Source of the DNA: Pseudomonadota bacterium
GTDB taxonomy: Bacteria > Pseudomonadota > Gammaproteobacteria > Burkholderiales > Burkholderiaceae_E
Length of the DNA: 55,466 bases
Assembly: GCA_963204785.1 (NCBI GenBank)
Contig: CAUJHG010000059.1
Span: forward strand, 1 to 55,466
Direction: 5' to 3'
Shown here in pieces: positions 9,343 through 23,934 of the stretch. The notes beneath the pieces are model-generated. The model had not been told where the DNA came from, searched no databases, and was given only the letters and a program-made list of their open reading frames with translations. Every line of letters begins with the position of its first letter. Positions within the stretch are counted from its first letter, which is position 1. The translations under genes were made by a program, and so were the position numbers.

Positions 9343-9498
9343 GCGGCCAGCGGCAGGCGCTCGCCCCCCGGAAAGGCCCGGTGACGCAGTCCTCACCGGC
9401 GCCTGCGCTGCGGTTTATACTGGCTGTACGCATTTCCATGTGTGTGCGGCGCACCGGGGTTCCACCCGGGGCATGGTCCCAGAACTGCAGGTAGTCCC

Positions 9499-10971
<1,473 letters not shown>

Positions 10972-10997
10972 GCGCGGCGCTTCGGCGCAGGGCGAAA

Positions 10998-11018
10998 CGG
11001 GCCGGCGATGCCGGCCCG
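10998..11018 (+). terminator. Hairpin downstream of the S41 protease gene
   Basis: A perfect 9-bp GC-only inverted repeat (CGGGCCGGC, loop GAT, GCCGGCCCG) starts 27 bases after the stop codon. It is followed by CGGTCTTTC rather than a clean U tract, so it could be a weak intrinsic terminator or an mRNA 3'-end stabiliser. It also separates the protease gene from the convergent toxin gene. Confidence 0.5.
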
Positions 11019-11053
11019 CGGTCTTTCGGGCGCGGTGCGCCGGTGCCGCGGCC

Positions 11054-11380
11054 TCAGTCGATCAGCCCGAGAACCAGCGCCAGGATCCGGTCGAGCGAGA
11101 TCAGCTCATCGTCCGCGAGCCGCCCGATGGGCGGTGAACAGCGGTCGCGCCGCACTGCGACGATCTTGTCGGCCATCACCTGGGAGCGCCGAAGCAGGCC
11201 ATTGAACGCCGAGGGCTCGAGCGTGAGCCGGATCAGCGGAGCATCCCGAAGCTCGCTGGTGACCAGGCAAAGCAGCGTGCTTTCGCTGCCGGCGAGCCAG
11301 TCCGACTGGACGACGACCGCAGGCCGCGGCTTGCCGAAATCGCCCTGGACCGCGACCGTGACCAGATCGCCGCGCCTCAA
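11054..11380 (-). CDS. MazF/PemK-family toxin (endoribonuclease)
   Basis: A 108-residue protein with the family start RRGDLVTVAVQGDFGKPRPAVVVQSD and the later segment RLTLEPSAFNGLLRRSQVMADKIVAVRR. In this family the conserved Arg and Ser/Thr residues form an mRNA interferase site. Its start codon is TTG at 11380, overlapping the antitoxin stop as TTGA, so its translation should depend on that of the antitoxin. This coupling and the rare start suit a toxin that must stay below its antitoxin in amount. Confidence 0.9.
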   Translation of the reverse strand: MRRGDLVTVAVQGDFGKPRPAVVVQSDWLAGSESTLLCLVTSELRDAPLIRLTLEPSAFNGLLRRSQVMADKIVAVRRDRCSPPIGRLADDELISLDRILALVLGLID

Positions 11381-11601
11381 CGCCAGCCTGCGCCATCCGA
11401 ATGGGCCTCGATGAAGTCGAGCGCCTCGCCTTCTTCGGGCGCGCCGCGCAGCAGCAGAACCTGCCGGCGCAGCTCCTCTGCAAAGCCCGGAGCGGCTGGA
11501 TCAGGAACCCAGAGCCTCAACAGCTTCATGCCCTGCATCGCCTGGCGCTGACGGTAGCGCTGGGACTTGGTCAGACCGTCGTTCAGGGGAGCCCGGGCCA
11601 T
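11377..11601 (-). CDS. MazE-like antitoxin (DUF3018 type)
   Basis: A 74-residue protein: an Arg/Gln-rich N-terminus (TKSQRYRQRQAMQGMKLLRLWVPDP) that would bind DNA, and an acidic C-terminus (APEEGEALDFIEAHSDG) that would wrap the toxin. This matches the MazE-type antitoxins with the RxxMrxxGlrplqiWVPD pattern. A strong ribosome binding site (AGGAGGG) lies seven bases before the ATG at 11601. It overlaps the toxin gene by four bases. Confidence 0.88.
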   Translation of the reverse strand: MARAPLNDGLTKSQRYRQRQAMQGMKLLRLWVPDPAAPGFAEELRRQVLLLRGAPEEGEALDFIEAHSDGAGWR

Positions 11602-11635
11602 CTTGCCCTCCTGCAGGATCGGGACGGGATTCAGG

Positions 11636-11661
11636 ATTGTATCAAAGGTTGCGCGCAACCT
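11636..11661 (-). promoter_or_regulatory. Toxin-antitoxin promoter with palindromic operator
   Basis: A perfect 16-base palindrome AGGTTGCGCGCAACCT (11646-11661) lies 45 bases upstream of the antitoxin start. On the minus strand it is followed four bases later by TACAAT (11636-11641), a good -10 element; the palindrome would therefore fall between -35 and -10. This is where an autorepressing antitoxin or antitoxin-toxin complex would bind. No good -35 hexamer is seen. Confidence 0.6.
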
Positions 11662-11770
11662 ATCGACAGCCAGCTTCGAGACCAGCTGCCAGCAAGGTGC
11701 GTACCATGTCGCCTTCCCCCGATGCTGCCCGGCTGGGGCCGCGGCGCCATCCACCAGTGCACCTATCCCG

Positions 11771-12538
11771 ATGGACGACCACCAGCTCCTGCGCTACAGC
11801 CGCCACCTGCTGCTCGACGAGATCGGCATCGAGGGGCAGCAGCGGCTGCTGGACGCCACCGCGCTGGTCGTTGGCGCCGGCGGCCTGGGCTGCCCGGCGG
11901 CCCTCTACCTGGCGTCCGCGGGCCTGGGTCGGCTGCTGATCGCCGACGACGACACCGTCGACCTCACCAACCTGCAGCGCCAGGTGCTGCACCGCGAGGC
12001 GAGCATCGGCCTGCCGAAGGTGGAGTCCGCGCGGCGCGCGCTGGCCGAGGCGAACCCGCGCGTGGAACTGGTGCCCCTGCAGGCGCGCCTGGCCGGTGAC
12101 ACGCTCGCCGACGCGGTGCGCCGGGCCGCCGTGGTGCTCGACTGCACCGACAATTTCGCCACACGCCACGCGATCAACCGCGCCTGCTTCGCTGCCGGCG
12201 TGCCGCTGGTCTCCGGCTCGGCGCTGCGCTTCGAGGGCCAGCTCGCGGTGTTCGACCCGCGCGACCACGCCTGTCCCTGCTACCACTGCGTGTTCCCCGC
12301 CGACCAGGCGGTGGAGGAGGCGCAGTGCGCCACGCTGGGCGTGTTCGCCCCGCTCACCGGGATGATCGGCACGATGCAGGCCGCCGAGACGCTGAAGCTC
12401 GCCGGCGGCTTCGGCGCGCCGATGACCGGCGCGCTGCTGCTGGTGGATGCGCGCACGATGCGCCTCGAGCGGATCGCGCTGGCGCGGGATCCGGGGTGCG
12501 CGGTGTGCGCAGCCCGGGCCGCGCCGCGGGCAGGGTGA
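11771..12538 (+). CDS. HesA/MoeB/ThiF family adenylyltransferase
   Basis: A 255-residue E1-like enzyme that adenylates the C-terminal Gly-Gly of a sulfur-carrier protein (MoaD or ThiS). The ATP site is LVVGAGGLGCPAALYLASAG near residue 38, followed by the D-D-T-V-D-L-T-N-LQRQ helix. Both zinc-binding Cys pairs are present: CPCYHC near 168 and CAVC near 243. There is no C-terminal rhodanese domain. MoeB (molybdopterin) and ThiF (thiamine) cannot be told apart from sequence alone here, and no partner gene is adjacent. Confidence 0.92.
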   Translation: MDDHQLLRYSRHLLLDEIGIEGQQRLLDATALVVGAGGLGCPAALYLASAGLGRLLIADDDTVDLTNLQRQVLHREASIGLPKVESARRALAEANPRVELVPLQARLAGDTLADAVRRAAVVLDCTDNFATRHAINRACFAAGVPLVSGSALRFEGQLAVFDPRDHACPCYHCVFPADQAVEEAQCATLGVFAPLTGMIGTMQAAETLKLAGGFGAPMTGALLLVDARTMRLERIALARDPGCAVCAARAAPRAG

Positions 12539-12657
12539 CGGGGCGATCGCCGGCGTGGTCGAAGAGAACCCGCGCTCTGCCCCCGGCTTGACGGGCAGCG
12601 GCGAACCGGGCGAACGCATCCAGGAAGATGCCTGCCGGCACGCACCCGCGGCCCCGC

Positions 12658-14100
12658 TCAGCCCCGTACCGCCCCCGGCGCCTCCCCCACCCACGGCGCC
12701 GCCTGCTCGTACGCGTGCGCCAGCTGCAGCAGCGCAAGATCTCCGCGCGGCGGCCCGATCAGCTGCATCCCCATCGGCAGTCCGCGCGCGTCGAACCCCA
12801 CCGGAACGCTGATCGCGGGCACCCCGGCAAGCGTGGGGCCGATCACCACCTCCATCCAGCGGTGGTAGGTGTCCATCGTGCGCCCGCCCACCTCGCGCGG
12901 CCAGGGCGTGGACAGGTCGAAGGGGAAGACCTGCGCCGCGGGCAGCGCGAGGAAGTCGAAGCGCTCGAAGAGCCCCAGCACGTGACGGTACCAGGCGGTG
13001 CGCTCCACCGATGCACGGTAGACGTCCAGCGCCGAGGTGCGCAGGCCGTTCTCCACCTCCCACACCGCCTCGGGCTTCATCCGGGCACGGCGCGCGGGGT
13101 CCGCGTGGTTGGCCTGCTGCGCGCCGCTCACCAGGCAGCTGCGCAGCGTGAGCCACATCGCCCAGAGCCGCTCCGGCGCGAAACCCAGCGGGGTCTCGTC
13201 GACCGCGCAGCCCACGGCTTCCAGCGCGCGCAGCCCCTGGCCGCACAGCGCGAGCACGCCGTCCTCGAAGGGCAGGTGGCCGTCGAGGTCGCCGAGCCAG
13301 CCGACGCGCAGGCCGCGGCAGTCGCGCGCCAGGGGCTGCGCGAAGACCGACGGATCCTCGGCCAGCGACAGCGGCGCGCGCGGGTCGTGGCCGGCCTGCA
13401 CCGACAGCAGCATGGCCAGGTCGGTCACGGTGCGGGCCATCGGCCCCTCGGTGCCGAGCTGTTCGATGAAGCTCTCCACCGCGGGGAACTTCGGCACGCG
13501 CCCTGCCGAGGGGCGCAGCCCGAACACGTTGTTGTAGGCAGCCGGGTTGCGCAGCGAGCCGCCCATGTCGCTGCCGTCGGCCACCGGCAGCATGCGCAGC
13601 GCGAGCGCCACTGCGGCGCCGCCGCTGGAGCCGCCGGCGCACTTCGTCGGGTCCCAGGCGTTGGCGGTGGCGCCGAAGACCGCGTTGTAGGTCTGCGAGC
13701 CCAGGCCGAACTCGGGCACGTTGGTCTTGCCGATGATGATCGCGCCGGCGCGCCTGGCGCGCTCGACGACGATCGAATCCTCCTGCGGCACGAAGTCCTG
13801 CAGCAGCGGCGAGCCCATCGTCGTGCGGATGCCCTTCGTGAAGGCGAGATCCTTGACCGCCTGCGGGAAGCCGTGCATCCAGCCGAGCCACTGGCCGCGA
13901 GCGAGCTGCGCGTCGCGCGCGTCGGCCTGCGCGAGCAGGTCTTCGGCGGGCTGGAGCGAGACGACCGCGTTCCACTCGGGGTTGAGCCGCTCGATCCGCT
14001 CGAGCGTGGCCTGCATCAGCTCGCGGCAGGACAGCGCGCGCGTGCGGATCGCGCTCGACAGCGCGCAGGCGTCCAGCGCGAGGATCTCGGACGGGGTCAT
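12658..14100 (-). CDS. Amidase signature family hydrolase
   Basis: A 480-residue amidase. The Ser-cisSer-Lys triad is visible: Lys in GFPQAVKDLAF near residue 83, GGSSGGAAVALA near 158, and the nucleophile in DGSDMGGSLRNPA near 182. The length and the IIGKTNVPEFGLGSQTYN segment fit general amidases rather than GatA, which would normally sit with gatB and gatC. Substrate is unknown. It lies 24 bases downstream of slmA in the same direction. Confidence 0.92.
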   Translation of the reverse strand: MTPSEILALDACALSSAIRTRALSCRELMQATLERIERLNPEWNAVVSLQPAEDLLAQADARDAQLARGQWLGWMHGFPQAVKDLAFTKGIRTTMGSPLLQDFVPQEDSIVVERARRAGAIIIGKTNVPEFGLGSQTYNAVFGATANAWDPTKCAGGSSGGAAVALALRMLPVADGSDMGGSLRNPAAYNNVFGLRPSAGRVPKFPAVESFIEQLGTEGPMARTVTDLAMLLSVQAGHDPRAPLSLAEDPSVFAQPLARDCRGLRVGWLGDLDGHLPFEDGVLALCGQGLRALEAVGCAVDETPLGFAPERLWAMWLTLRSCLVSGAQQANHADPARRARMKPEAVWEVENGLRTSALDVYRASVERTAWYRHVLGLFERFDFLALPAAQVFPFDLSTPWPREVGGRTMDTYHRWMEVVIGPTLAGVPAISVPVGFDARGLPMGMQLIGPPRGDLALLQLAHAYEQAAPWVGEAPGAVRG

Positions 14101-14124
14101 GGCGCGCGGCTCCGGAGGGCGGCT

Positions 14125-14733
14125 TCAGGCGATCAGCGGCTCGATCTGCTGATCGAGCCGCTCGGTGGGGCTGCGGCGAAATCCGCTCTTGGCAAAACGC
14201 AGCCAGCGCCCGAGCACGAAAGCCAGGACGATGTCGGCACGCGCCGCGGCATCGGTTTCGGCCGGCAGCCGGCCCTGCGCGACTGCGAGGCGGAAGCACT
14301 GCTTCAGCGAGGCCTCGATGCGGTCGGTGAGCTGGTTCACGCGCGCCTGCAGCCGCTCGGCCTCGGCGACCAGTGCGTCGCCGACCAGCACGCGCACCAT
14401 GCCCGGGTTCTTCTCGGCGAAGCCCAGGAGCATGCTGACGATCGCGCGCAACTGGTGCAGCGCGTCCTCCTCCTCGCCGCCGATGCGGTTGATCAGGCCG
14501 AATACGCTGGTCTCGATGAACTCGATCAGACCCTCGAACATCTGGGCCTTGCTCGCGAAGTGTCGGTAGAGCGCCGCCTCGGAGAGCTGCAGCCGGGCGG
14601 CGAGCGCCGCGGTGGTGACGCGCTCGGCGCCGGGCTCCTGGAGCATCGCTGCCAGCGCCTGGAGGATCTGCAGGCGGCGCTCGCCGGGCCTGGGACGCGC
14701 CGGGCGTTGCGCTGGGGCGGTTGGCTCGATCAT
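14125..14733 (-). CDS. slmA: Nucleoid occlusion factor SlmA (TetR fold)
   Basis: A 202-residue TetR-family DNA-binding protein. The N-terminal helix-turn-helix (about residues 28-66: RRLQILQALAAMLQEP...RVTTAALAARLQLSEAALYRHFASK) and the following FEGLIEFIETSVFGLINRI match SlmA closely. SlmA binds chromosomal sites and blocks FtsZ ring formation over the nucleoid. The gene neighbours argB and a HAD nucleotidase as in other Betaproteobacteria. I start it at the ATG at 14733; the open frame reaches 14811 but the extra residues are not family-like. Confidence 0.9.
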   Translation of the reverse strand: MIEPTAPAQRPARPRPGERRLQILQALAAMLQEPGAERVTTAALAARLQLSEAALYRHFASKAQMFEGLIEFIETSVFGLINRIGGEEEDALHQLRAIVSMLLGFAEKNPGMVRVLVGDALVAEAERLQARVNQLTDRIEASLKQCFRLAVAQGRLPAETDAAARADIVLAFVLGRWLRFAKSGFRRSPTERLDQQIEPLIA

Positions 14734-14833
14734 CCGGCGAGGTGTGCGCTGCGCTGCGCTCCTGGATGCGTGGTGCGGCTGGAAGGATTCCTGCCCCGGG
14801 CCCAGCGGCACGGATACCCTCGCGGCCTGGTGC

Positions 14834-17341
<2,508 letters not shown>

Positions 17342-17361
<20 letters not shown>

Positions 17362-17941
17362 GCACCCGAAGCCGGAGGTCCCCGAGGGCACCTGCTACGG
17401 CCGGCTCGACGTCCCGCCGCAGCACGAACACCTGGAGCAGACGGTGCAGCGGCTGCGCGTGCGCTGGAGCGCAGGTGCACGACCCGCGCCTGCCGCGGTG
17501 TTCAGCAGTCCGCTGCAGCGCTGCGCGCGGCTGGCCGACGCGCTCGCCGGCGACGTCTGGCCCGAGGTGCGGCACGACGCGCGCATCGCCGAGGTGCACT
17601 TCGGCCGCTGGGAGGGCCGCCGCTGGGCGGAGCTGCCGCGCGAGGAACTCGACGCCTGGCGTGCCGACATCGCCGGGCACCGGCCGCCCGAAGGCGAGTC
17701 GCTGCGCGACCTCGCGCAGCGCCTGCTCGCCTTCGTCGACGAGTGCCTGCCGCGCGAGGCGCCGCCACACGCCGAGGTGGTGCTGGTCACGCACGTGGGC
17801 GTGATCCAGACGCTGCGCCGGGTGCTGCGCAACGAACCGATGACCGGCTTCGGCGCCACCGCGGTCGACTACTCGAGCATCAGCACGCTGGTGCGCCGCG
17901 ACGGGCGCTTCGAGATCGAGTCGTACAACGTCGCGCCCTGA
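17342..17941 (+). CDS. Histidine phosphatase, alpha-ribazole phosphatase (CobC) type
   Basis: A 199-residue histidine phosphatase. The phosphohistidine motif is LLIRHPKPEVPEGTCYGRLDVP at the N-terminus; the RHP form with following CYGR is typical of betaproteobacterial CobC-like proteins. The second catalytic His is in VLVTHVGVIQTLRRVL near residue 150, and FGRWEGRRW carries the usual Glu. Overlap with the CobS-like gene suggests a cobalamin context (dephosphorylating alpha-ribazole-5'-phosphate), but because the CobS partner looks inactive a general phosphatase role is possible. Confidence 0.8.
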
Positions 17942-18003
17942 GCGCGGCCGCGTGGCGCGCGGCGCGGCGGCCCGTCGCGGACTGCGCGCGCGGTGCGGGT
18001 CGC

Positions 18004-18081
18004 GTCTCCTGCGCCAGCCCGCTGCGCCAGCCCGCTGCGCCCGTCCGCTGCGCCGGCCTCCTGCGCCGACCCCCTGCGCCC
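18004..18081. repeat. Six-copy 13-bp degenerate tandem repeat
   Basis: Six adjacent 13-base units of the form GCCCGCTGCGCCN, sharing an invariant CTGCGCC core with variation at the first five bases and the last. The array lies in the convergent gap between the phosphatase gene and the acyl-CoA ligase gene, ending three bases before the ligase stop codon. No long dyad is present, so it is not an obvious terminator. Confidence 0.85.
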
Positions 18082-18084
18082 GCC

Positions 18085-19653
<1,569 letters not shown>

Positions 19654-19666
19654 TGCAGCCTCCTCG

Positions 19667-21022
19667 TCAAAGGATGTAGCGCGCGAGGTCCTCGCGCGCG
19701 GCGACGTCGGCCAGCCGCGCGTCGACGAAGCCGGCGTCGATGCGCACCGTCTCGCCGGCGTGGCGGGCCGCCGAGAACGAGACCTCCTCGAGCAGCCGCT
19801 CCATCACGGTGTGCAGCCGGCGCGCGCCGATGTTCTCGGTGCTCTCGTTGACCGAGAAGGCGATCTCGGCGAGCCTGCGCACGCCCTCGTCGGTGAACTC
19901 GAGCGCAACCCCCTCGGTGGCCAGCAGCGCCTGGTACTGCTTGACCAGGCTCGCGTCGGTGTCGGTGAGGATGCGCTGGAAGTCGCGCGCCGTCAGCGAC
20001 TCGAGCTCGACGCGGATCGGCAGCCGGCCCTGCAGCTCTGGGATCAGGTCCGAGGGCTTGGACAGGTGGAAGGCGCCCGAGGCGATGAACAGGATGTGGT
20101 CGGTGCGGATCACGCCGTAGCGGGTGTTCACCGCGGTGCCCTCGACCAGCGGGAGGAGGTCGCGCTGCACGCCCTGGCGCGAGACGTCGGCGCCCTGCAG
20201 CTCGGAGCGGCTGGCCACCTTGTCGATCTCGTCGATGAAGACGATGCCGTTCTGCTCGACCGCCTGCACCGCCTGCGCCTTGACCTCCTCGTCGTTGACC
20301 AGCCGGGCCGCCTCCTCGTCGGCCAGCAGCTTCATCGCCTCGGCGATCTTCAGCCTGCGCGTGCGCCGGCGGCCCTGCAGCCCCGAGAACAGCGACTGGA
20401 TCTGCTGGGTCATCTCCTCCATGCCGGCCGGCCCCATCAGCTCCATCGCGGGCATCGGCTGCGCGACCTCGATCTCGATCTCCTTGTCGTCGAGCTCGCC
20501 CTCGCGCAGCCGCTTGCGGAACTTCTGGCGCGCGGCCGAATCGGCCTCGCGCGGCGCGGCGGGTTCGTCGGCGCCCATCCCGAAGCCGAAGCCGCCCTGG
20601 GGGCGACCCGGCGGCAGCAGCACGTCGAGCACCCGGTCCTCGGCGGCGTCCAGCGCGCGCTGCCCGACGCGCCGCATCGCCTGCTCGCGCGCCTGCTTGA
20701 CCGCGAACTCGGCGAGATCGCGGATGATCGTGTCCACGTCGCGCCCGACGTAGCCCACCTCGGTGAATTTCGTTGCCTCCACCTTGATGAAGGGGGCGCT
20801 CGCCAGCCGCGCCAGCCGCCGGGCGATCTCGGTCTTGCCCACCCCGGTGGGCCCGATCATCAGGATGTTCTTCGGAGTGATCTCGTTGCGCAGCGGCTCG
20901 CCCACCTGCTGGCGACGCCAGCGGTTGCGCAGCGCGATCGCGACCGCGCGCTTGGCGCGCGCCTGGCCGACGATGTGCTTGTCGAGCTCCGAGACGATTT
21001 CTTCGGGGGTCATCTGGGTCAT
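19667..21022 (-). CDS. hslU: ATP-dependent protease ATPase subunit HslU
   Basis: The AAA+ unfoldase of the HslUV (ClpYQ) protease. The 451-residue product has Walker [10 protein letters not shown] near residue 57, an I domain (about 110-240), Walker [10 protein letters not shown] near 260, the sensor and Arg-finger region [11 protein letters not shown], and the C-terminal LARYIL tail that docks into HslV. The conserved [14 protein letters not shown] pore motif is present. It follows hslV by about 106 bases in the same direction. Confidence 0.98.
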   Translation of the reverse strand: MTQMTPEEIVSELDKHIVGQARAKRAVAIALRNRWRRQQVGEPLRNEITPKNILMIGPTGVGKTEIARRLARLASAPFIKVEATKFTEVGYVGRDVDTIIRDLAEFAVKQAREQAMRRVGQRALDAAEDRVLDVLLPPGRPQGGFGFGMGADEPAAPREADSAARQKFRKRLREGELDDKEIEIEVAQPMPAMELMGPAGMEEMTQQIQSLFSGLQGRRRTRRLKIAEAMKLLADEEAARLVNDEEVKAQAVQAVEQNGIVFIDEIDKVASRSELQGADVSRQGVQRDLLPLVEGTAVNTRYGVIRTDHILFIASGAFHLSKPSDLIPELQGRLPIRVELESLTARDFQRILTDTDASLVKQYQALLATEGVALEFTDEGVRRLAEIAFSVNESTENIGARRLHTVMERLLEEVSFSAARHAGETVRIDAGFVDARLADVAAREDLARYIL

Positions 21023-21128
21023 CGCATTGCCTCGCTGGTCGGACGCGGCGCCGTTGCGCTCGGGGGCCCGGGCGGGGCGCGCCGGCCTCGCGCCCGCAGG
21101 GCCGCGCCCTCGCGCGGCCCTGGCGCCC

Positions 21129-21665
21129 TCAGCCCAGCGTCTCGACCGTGTGGTTCTGGTTGGTGTAGATGCAGATCTCCGCGGCGATCGACAGCGCCTT
21201 GCGCACCACGGCCTCGGCGTCGAGTTCCGTGTTGTGCAGCAGCGCGCTCGCGGCGGCCTGCGCGTAGGCGCCGCCGCTGCCGATGGCGAGCAGCCCGTGC
21301 TCGGGCTCGAGGACGTCGCCGTTGCCGGTGAGGATCAGCGAGTGTTCGAGGTCGGCCACCGCGAGCATCGCCTCGAGCCTGCGCAGCGTGCGGTCGGTGC
21401 GCCAGTCCTTGGCCAGCTCGACCGCGGCGCGCAGCATGTGCCCCGAGTGCTTCTCGAGCTTGGCCTCGAAACGCTCGAACAGCGTGAAGGCGTCGGCGGT
21501 GCCGCCGGCGAAGCCCGCGAGGACGCGGTCGTGGTAGAGACGGCGCACCTTGCGCGCGCCCTGCTTGACGACGATCGAGCCGAGGGTCACCTGGCCATCA
21601 CCGCCAAGGGCGACCGACGAACCCCTGCGCACCGACACGATGGTGGTGCCGTGGAACTGTTCCAT
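21129..21665 (-). CDS. hslV: ATP-dependent protease peptidase subunit HslV
   Basis: The proteasome-like peptidase partner of HslU; 178 residues. The catalytic Thr is in [10 protein letters not shown]; as in other Betaproteobacteria a short leader MEQFHG precedes it and must be removed to expose the N-terminal Thr. Other motifs: [11 protein letters not shown], the [16 protein letters not shown] segment, and [17 protein letters not shown]. Confidence 0.97.
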   Translation of the reverse strand: MEQFHGTTIVSVRRGSSVALGGDGQVTLGSIVVKQGARKVRRLYHDRVLAGFAGGTADAFTLFERFEAKLEKHSGHMLRAAVELAKDWRTDRTLRRLEAMLAVADLEHSLILTGNGDVLEPEHGLLAIGSGGAYAQAAASALLHNTELDAEAVVRKALSIAAEICIYTNQNHTVETLG

Positions 21666-21719
21666 GTGATCTTGCGCGCCTGCGGCGCGCGCCGCGGCGT
21701 CCGGGAGGAGAGACGGGAC

Positions 21720-23288
21720 TCAGATTCTACGCCGACGGATGTCGGCGAGCTCGTGGATGCCCATCACGACCAGCAGCGCCTCGACCATCGCCCCGGGCTC
21801 GACGAAGCGCACCCTGCGCCCGGCGGCGCTGAGCGTGACCACCTCGTTGAGCAGTTCGCCGGCCGCGACGAAGTCCAGCCGACGAAGCGCCCGGCAGTCG
21901 ATCGCCACCTCGGCATGCGCACCTGCCCACTCGCGCAGCGCCTTCAGTTCGGCCAGCATGCGCCCGACGATCTCGCCGCGCAGCGGAAAACCCGTGGAAA
22001 CGGCTGCCGAGGCGCCGGCGTCTTCGTCGGCCTCCGCGGCGCTCGCGTCGTGGGCGGCGCCCGCATCCGCTGCGCGCGATGCACAGTCCGTCGCCCTGGG
22101 GTGTCCCGCACCCGCACCGCGCGCGTCCGCGACCTGGATCCCGCCGGGCAGCAGCTCCCAGGACGGCGGCGAGACCTCGTAGGTGATGCAGAAGTCGATC
22201 GACAGGTCATCGAAGGCCTGCCGCTCGCCCAGCAGGCGCAGCGCGAGCAGCGCCAGCTGCCAGCAGGCATCGCCCGGATCGCGACGGCCGACCTCGATCG
22301 CGCCGCGCGCCGCCTGCGCCAGCGCCTGCGCGCCAGTGACGGTGAGCTCGCTGCCCGCCTTCACGAAGGCCGCAAAGGCTTCGACCACCAGCGCGGCGCC
22401 CTGCGGGTCGACCGTGCGCACTGCGGCGAAGTCGAGCGTGACCGGTCGGCGGTTCGCGAGCGCCCGCCGCGCGGTCTCGAGCCGCGCGTGCACCGCGGCG
22501 TCCAGAGTCGCAGGCATCGCAACCGAACTCGGGCCGGAGGTGCGACGGGGTTCGGGCGCCTGGACCACGCCCTCCTGCCAGGCGGGCGGGGACTTTTCCA
22601 GGCGTGCCGCGTACTGCAGGGCCACGGTCTCGAAGTCGGTGCGCGCGCCGATGGACTGGAGCACGTCGAACAGCATGCGCCAGGCCTGCTGCGGATCGCC
22701 TTCCGCGCTGCCGCGCGCGACCGAGGCCTTCAGCGTGGCGGCCGCGGCCTGCGCCTGGCCGTTTGCGTAGAGGATTGCCGCCTCCTCGAGGTCGGCGGGC
22801 AGCGCGGAGACGCTGATCTCGATTCCCTGGGAAACCTGCCGGACGGGCCCGAACTCCAGCGGCGCCAGTGCGGGAGCCGGTGCGCAAGCCTGCGCCAGCC
22901 CGGACTGCACGCCCAGGGCGCCCCCCTCGGCTGCGGACGATTGCCGGGGCGACGCGCCCAGCCCCATCAGCCCTTCGGAGCGCGGCTGCGGTGCCAGCGC
23001 CTGGGCCGGCGGCGGCTGGAACAGCGGCGCGATCCGCCCGGACGGCATCGGCTGGGTGGGCAGTTGCGCGCCGCTGTCGGCCGTGCCGTTCGACAGCGGC
23101 GCGTCGATCATCTCGGACTCGATCCGGTCGATCTTCTCGGCGGTGCGGCGGGCGAGTTCGCGCTGCGCCTCGACCGAAGGGGTCGTGACCGGCCCCCTCA
23201 GGGTGCTGTCCGGAGCACGGCCCCCGAACACTCCGCGTCCGCGACGCGTGTCGGATTTGTCCTTGCGGCCGAACAGCGAGAACACCAC
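21720..23288 (-). CDS. STAS-domain-like protein of unknown role
   Basis: A 522-residue soluble protein found between hslV and dksA in many Burkholderiales. It starts VVFSLFGRKDKSD, then a Pro/Ala-rich linker (to about residue 150), a helical middle with TPR-like character (LPADLEEAAILYANGQAQAAAATLKASV...DPQQAWRMLFDVLQSIG), and two STAS-like segments: VTLDFAAVRTVDPQGAALVVEAF and VAIDCRALRRLDFVAAGELLNEVV, the latter at the C-terminus. A low-complexity Ala/Asp stretch separates them. I chose the GTG at 23288 because GAGGAG lies nine bases upstream. No function is known to me. Confidence 0.75.
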   Translation of the reverse strand: MVFSLFGRKDKSDTRRGRGVFGGRAPDSTLRGPVTTPSVEAQRELARRTAEKIDRIESEMIDAPLSNGTADSGAQLPTQPMPSGRIAPLFQPPPAQALAPQPRSEGLMGLGASPRQSSAAEGGALGVQSGLAQACAPAPALAPLEFGPVRQVSQGIEISVSALPADLEEAAILYANGQAQAAAATLKASVARGSAEGDPQQAWRMLFDVLQSIGARTDFETVALQYAARLEKSPPAWQEGVVQAPEPRRTSGPSSVAMPATLDAAVHARLETARRALANRRPVTLDFAAVRTVDPQGAALVVEAFAAFVKAGSELTVTGAQALAQAARGAIEVGRRDPGDACWQLALLALRLLGERQAFDDLSIDFCITYEVSPPSWELLPGGIQVADARGAGAGHPRATDCASRAADAGAAHDASAAEADEDAGASAAVSTGFPLRGEIVGRMLAELKALREWAGAHAEVAIDCRALRRLDFVAAGELLNEVVTLSAAGRRVRFVEPGAMVEALLVVMGIHELADIRRRRI

Positions 23289-23402
23289 CTGATGCCACTC
23301 CTCGAAAGTGTCGAACGAGTGTAGCACCGGGGTCGGCGCGGTCGGCGCCACCGCAGATCCGGCGGTCGGTTCGCCGGGACCGCTCGTCCCGGCCTGCGCG
23401 GA

Positions 23403-23831
23403 TCAGTCGCCGTAGAGCTTCTGGCGCAGCTCGCGGCGCTGCTGCGCCTCGAGTGAAAGCGTTGCGGTCGGACGCGCCAGCAGGCGGGGAACTCCGATCG
23501 GTTCGCCGGTTTCCTCGCAGTAGCCGTAGTCGCCGGAATCGATGCGCGCCAGCGACTGCTGGACCTTCTTGAGCAGCTTGCGCTCGCGGTCGCGGGTGCG
23601 CAGTTCGAGCGCGTGCTCTTCCTCGATGGTTGCGCGGTCGGCCGGGTCGGGGACGATCACGGTCTCGCGCAGGTGCTCGGTGGTCTCGTCGGCGTTCTGC
23701 AGGAGCTCGCGCTCCATCTGCTGCAGTCTCGCGCGGAAGAACTCGAGCTGCGCCTCGTTCATGTAATCCGACTCGGGCATCTTCAGCAGTTCTGCCTCGG
23801 TCGGAATCTTCCTGTCCTTCGTTGCCGCCAT
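23403..23831 (-). CDS. dksA: RNA polymerase-binding transcription factor DksA (single-cysteine type)
   Basis: Binds the RNA polymerase secondary channel and, with ppGpp, controls stringent-response promoters. The 142-residue product has the long coiled coil with the acidic tip DPADRATIEEE near residue 61. The C-terminal zinc finger is reduced: only one Cys remains (YGYCEETGEPIG near residue 104), and the other three positions are Thr, Ser and Ala (CxxT ... SxxA), so it should not bind zinc in the classical way. This form is common in Betaproteobacteria as I recall. Confidence 0.94.
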   Translation of the reverse strand: MAATKDRKIPTEAELLKMPESDYMNEAQLEFFRARLQQMERELLQNADETTEHLRETVIVPDPADRATIEEEHALELRTRDRERKLLKKVQQSLARIDSGDYGYCEETGEPIGVPRLLARPTATLSLEAQQRRELRQKLYGD

Positions 23832-23934
23832 GTCCCCTACCTTGCGCGAAGACGAACCTGGGCACGCGCCGCTGCTGGCGCGCCTTGCGGGATTTCCCGC
23901 AGTGCCGCGGAGGAGCCCCTTGCGCGCGCCCGGC

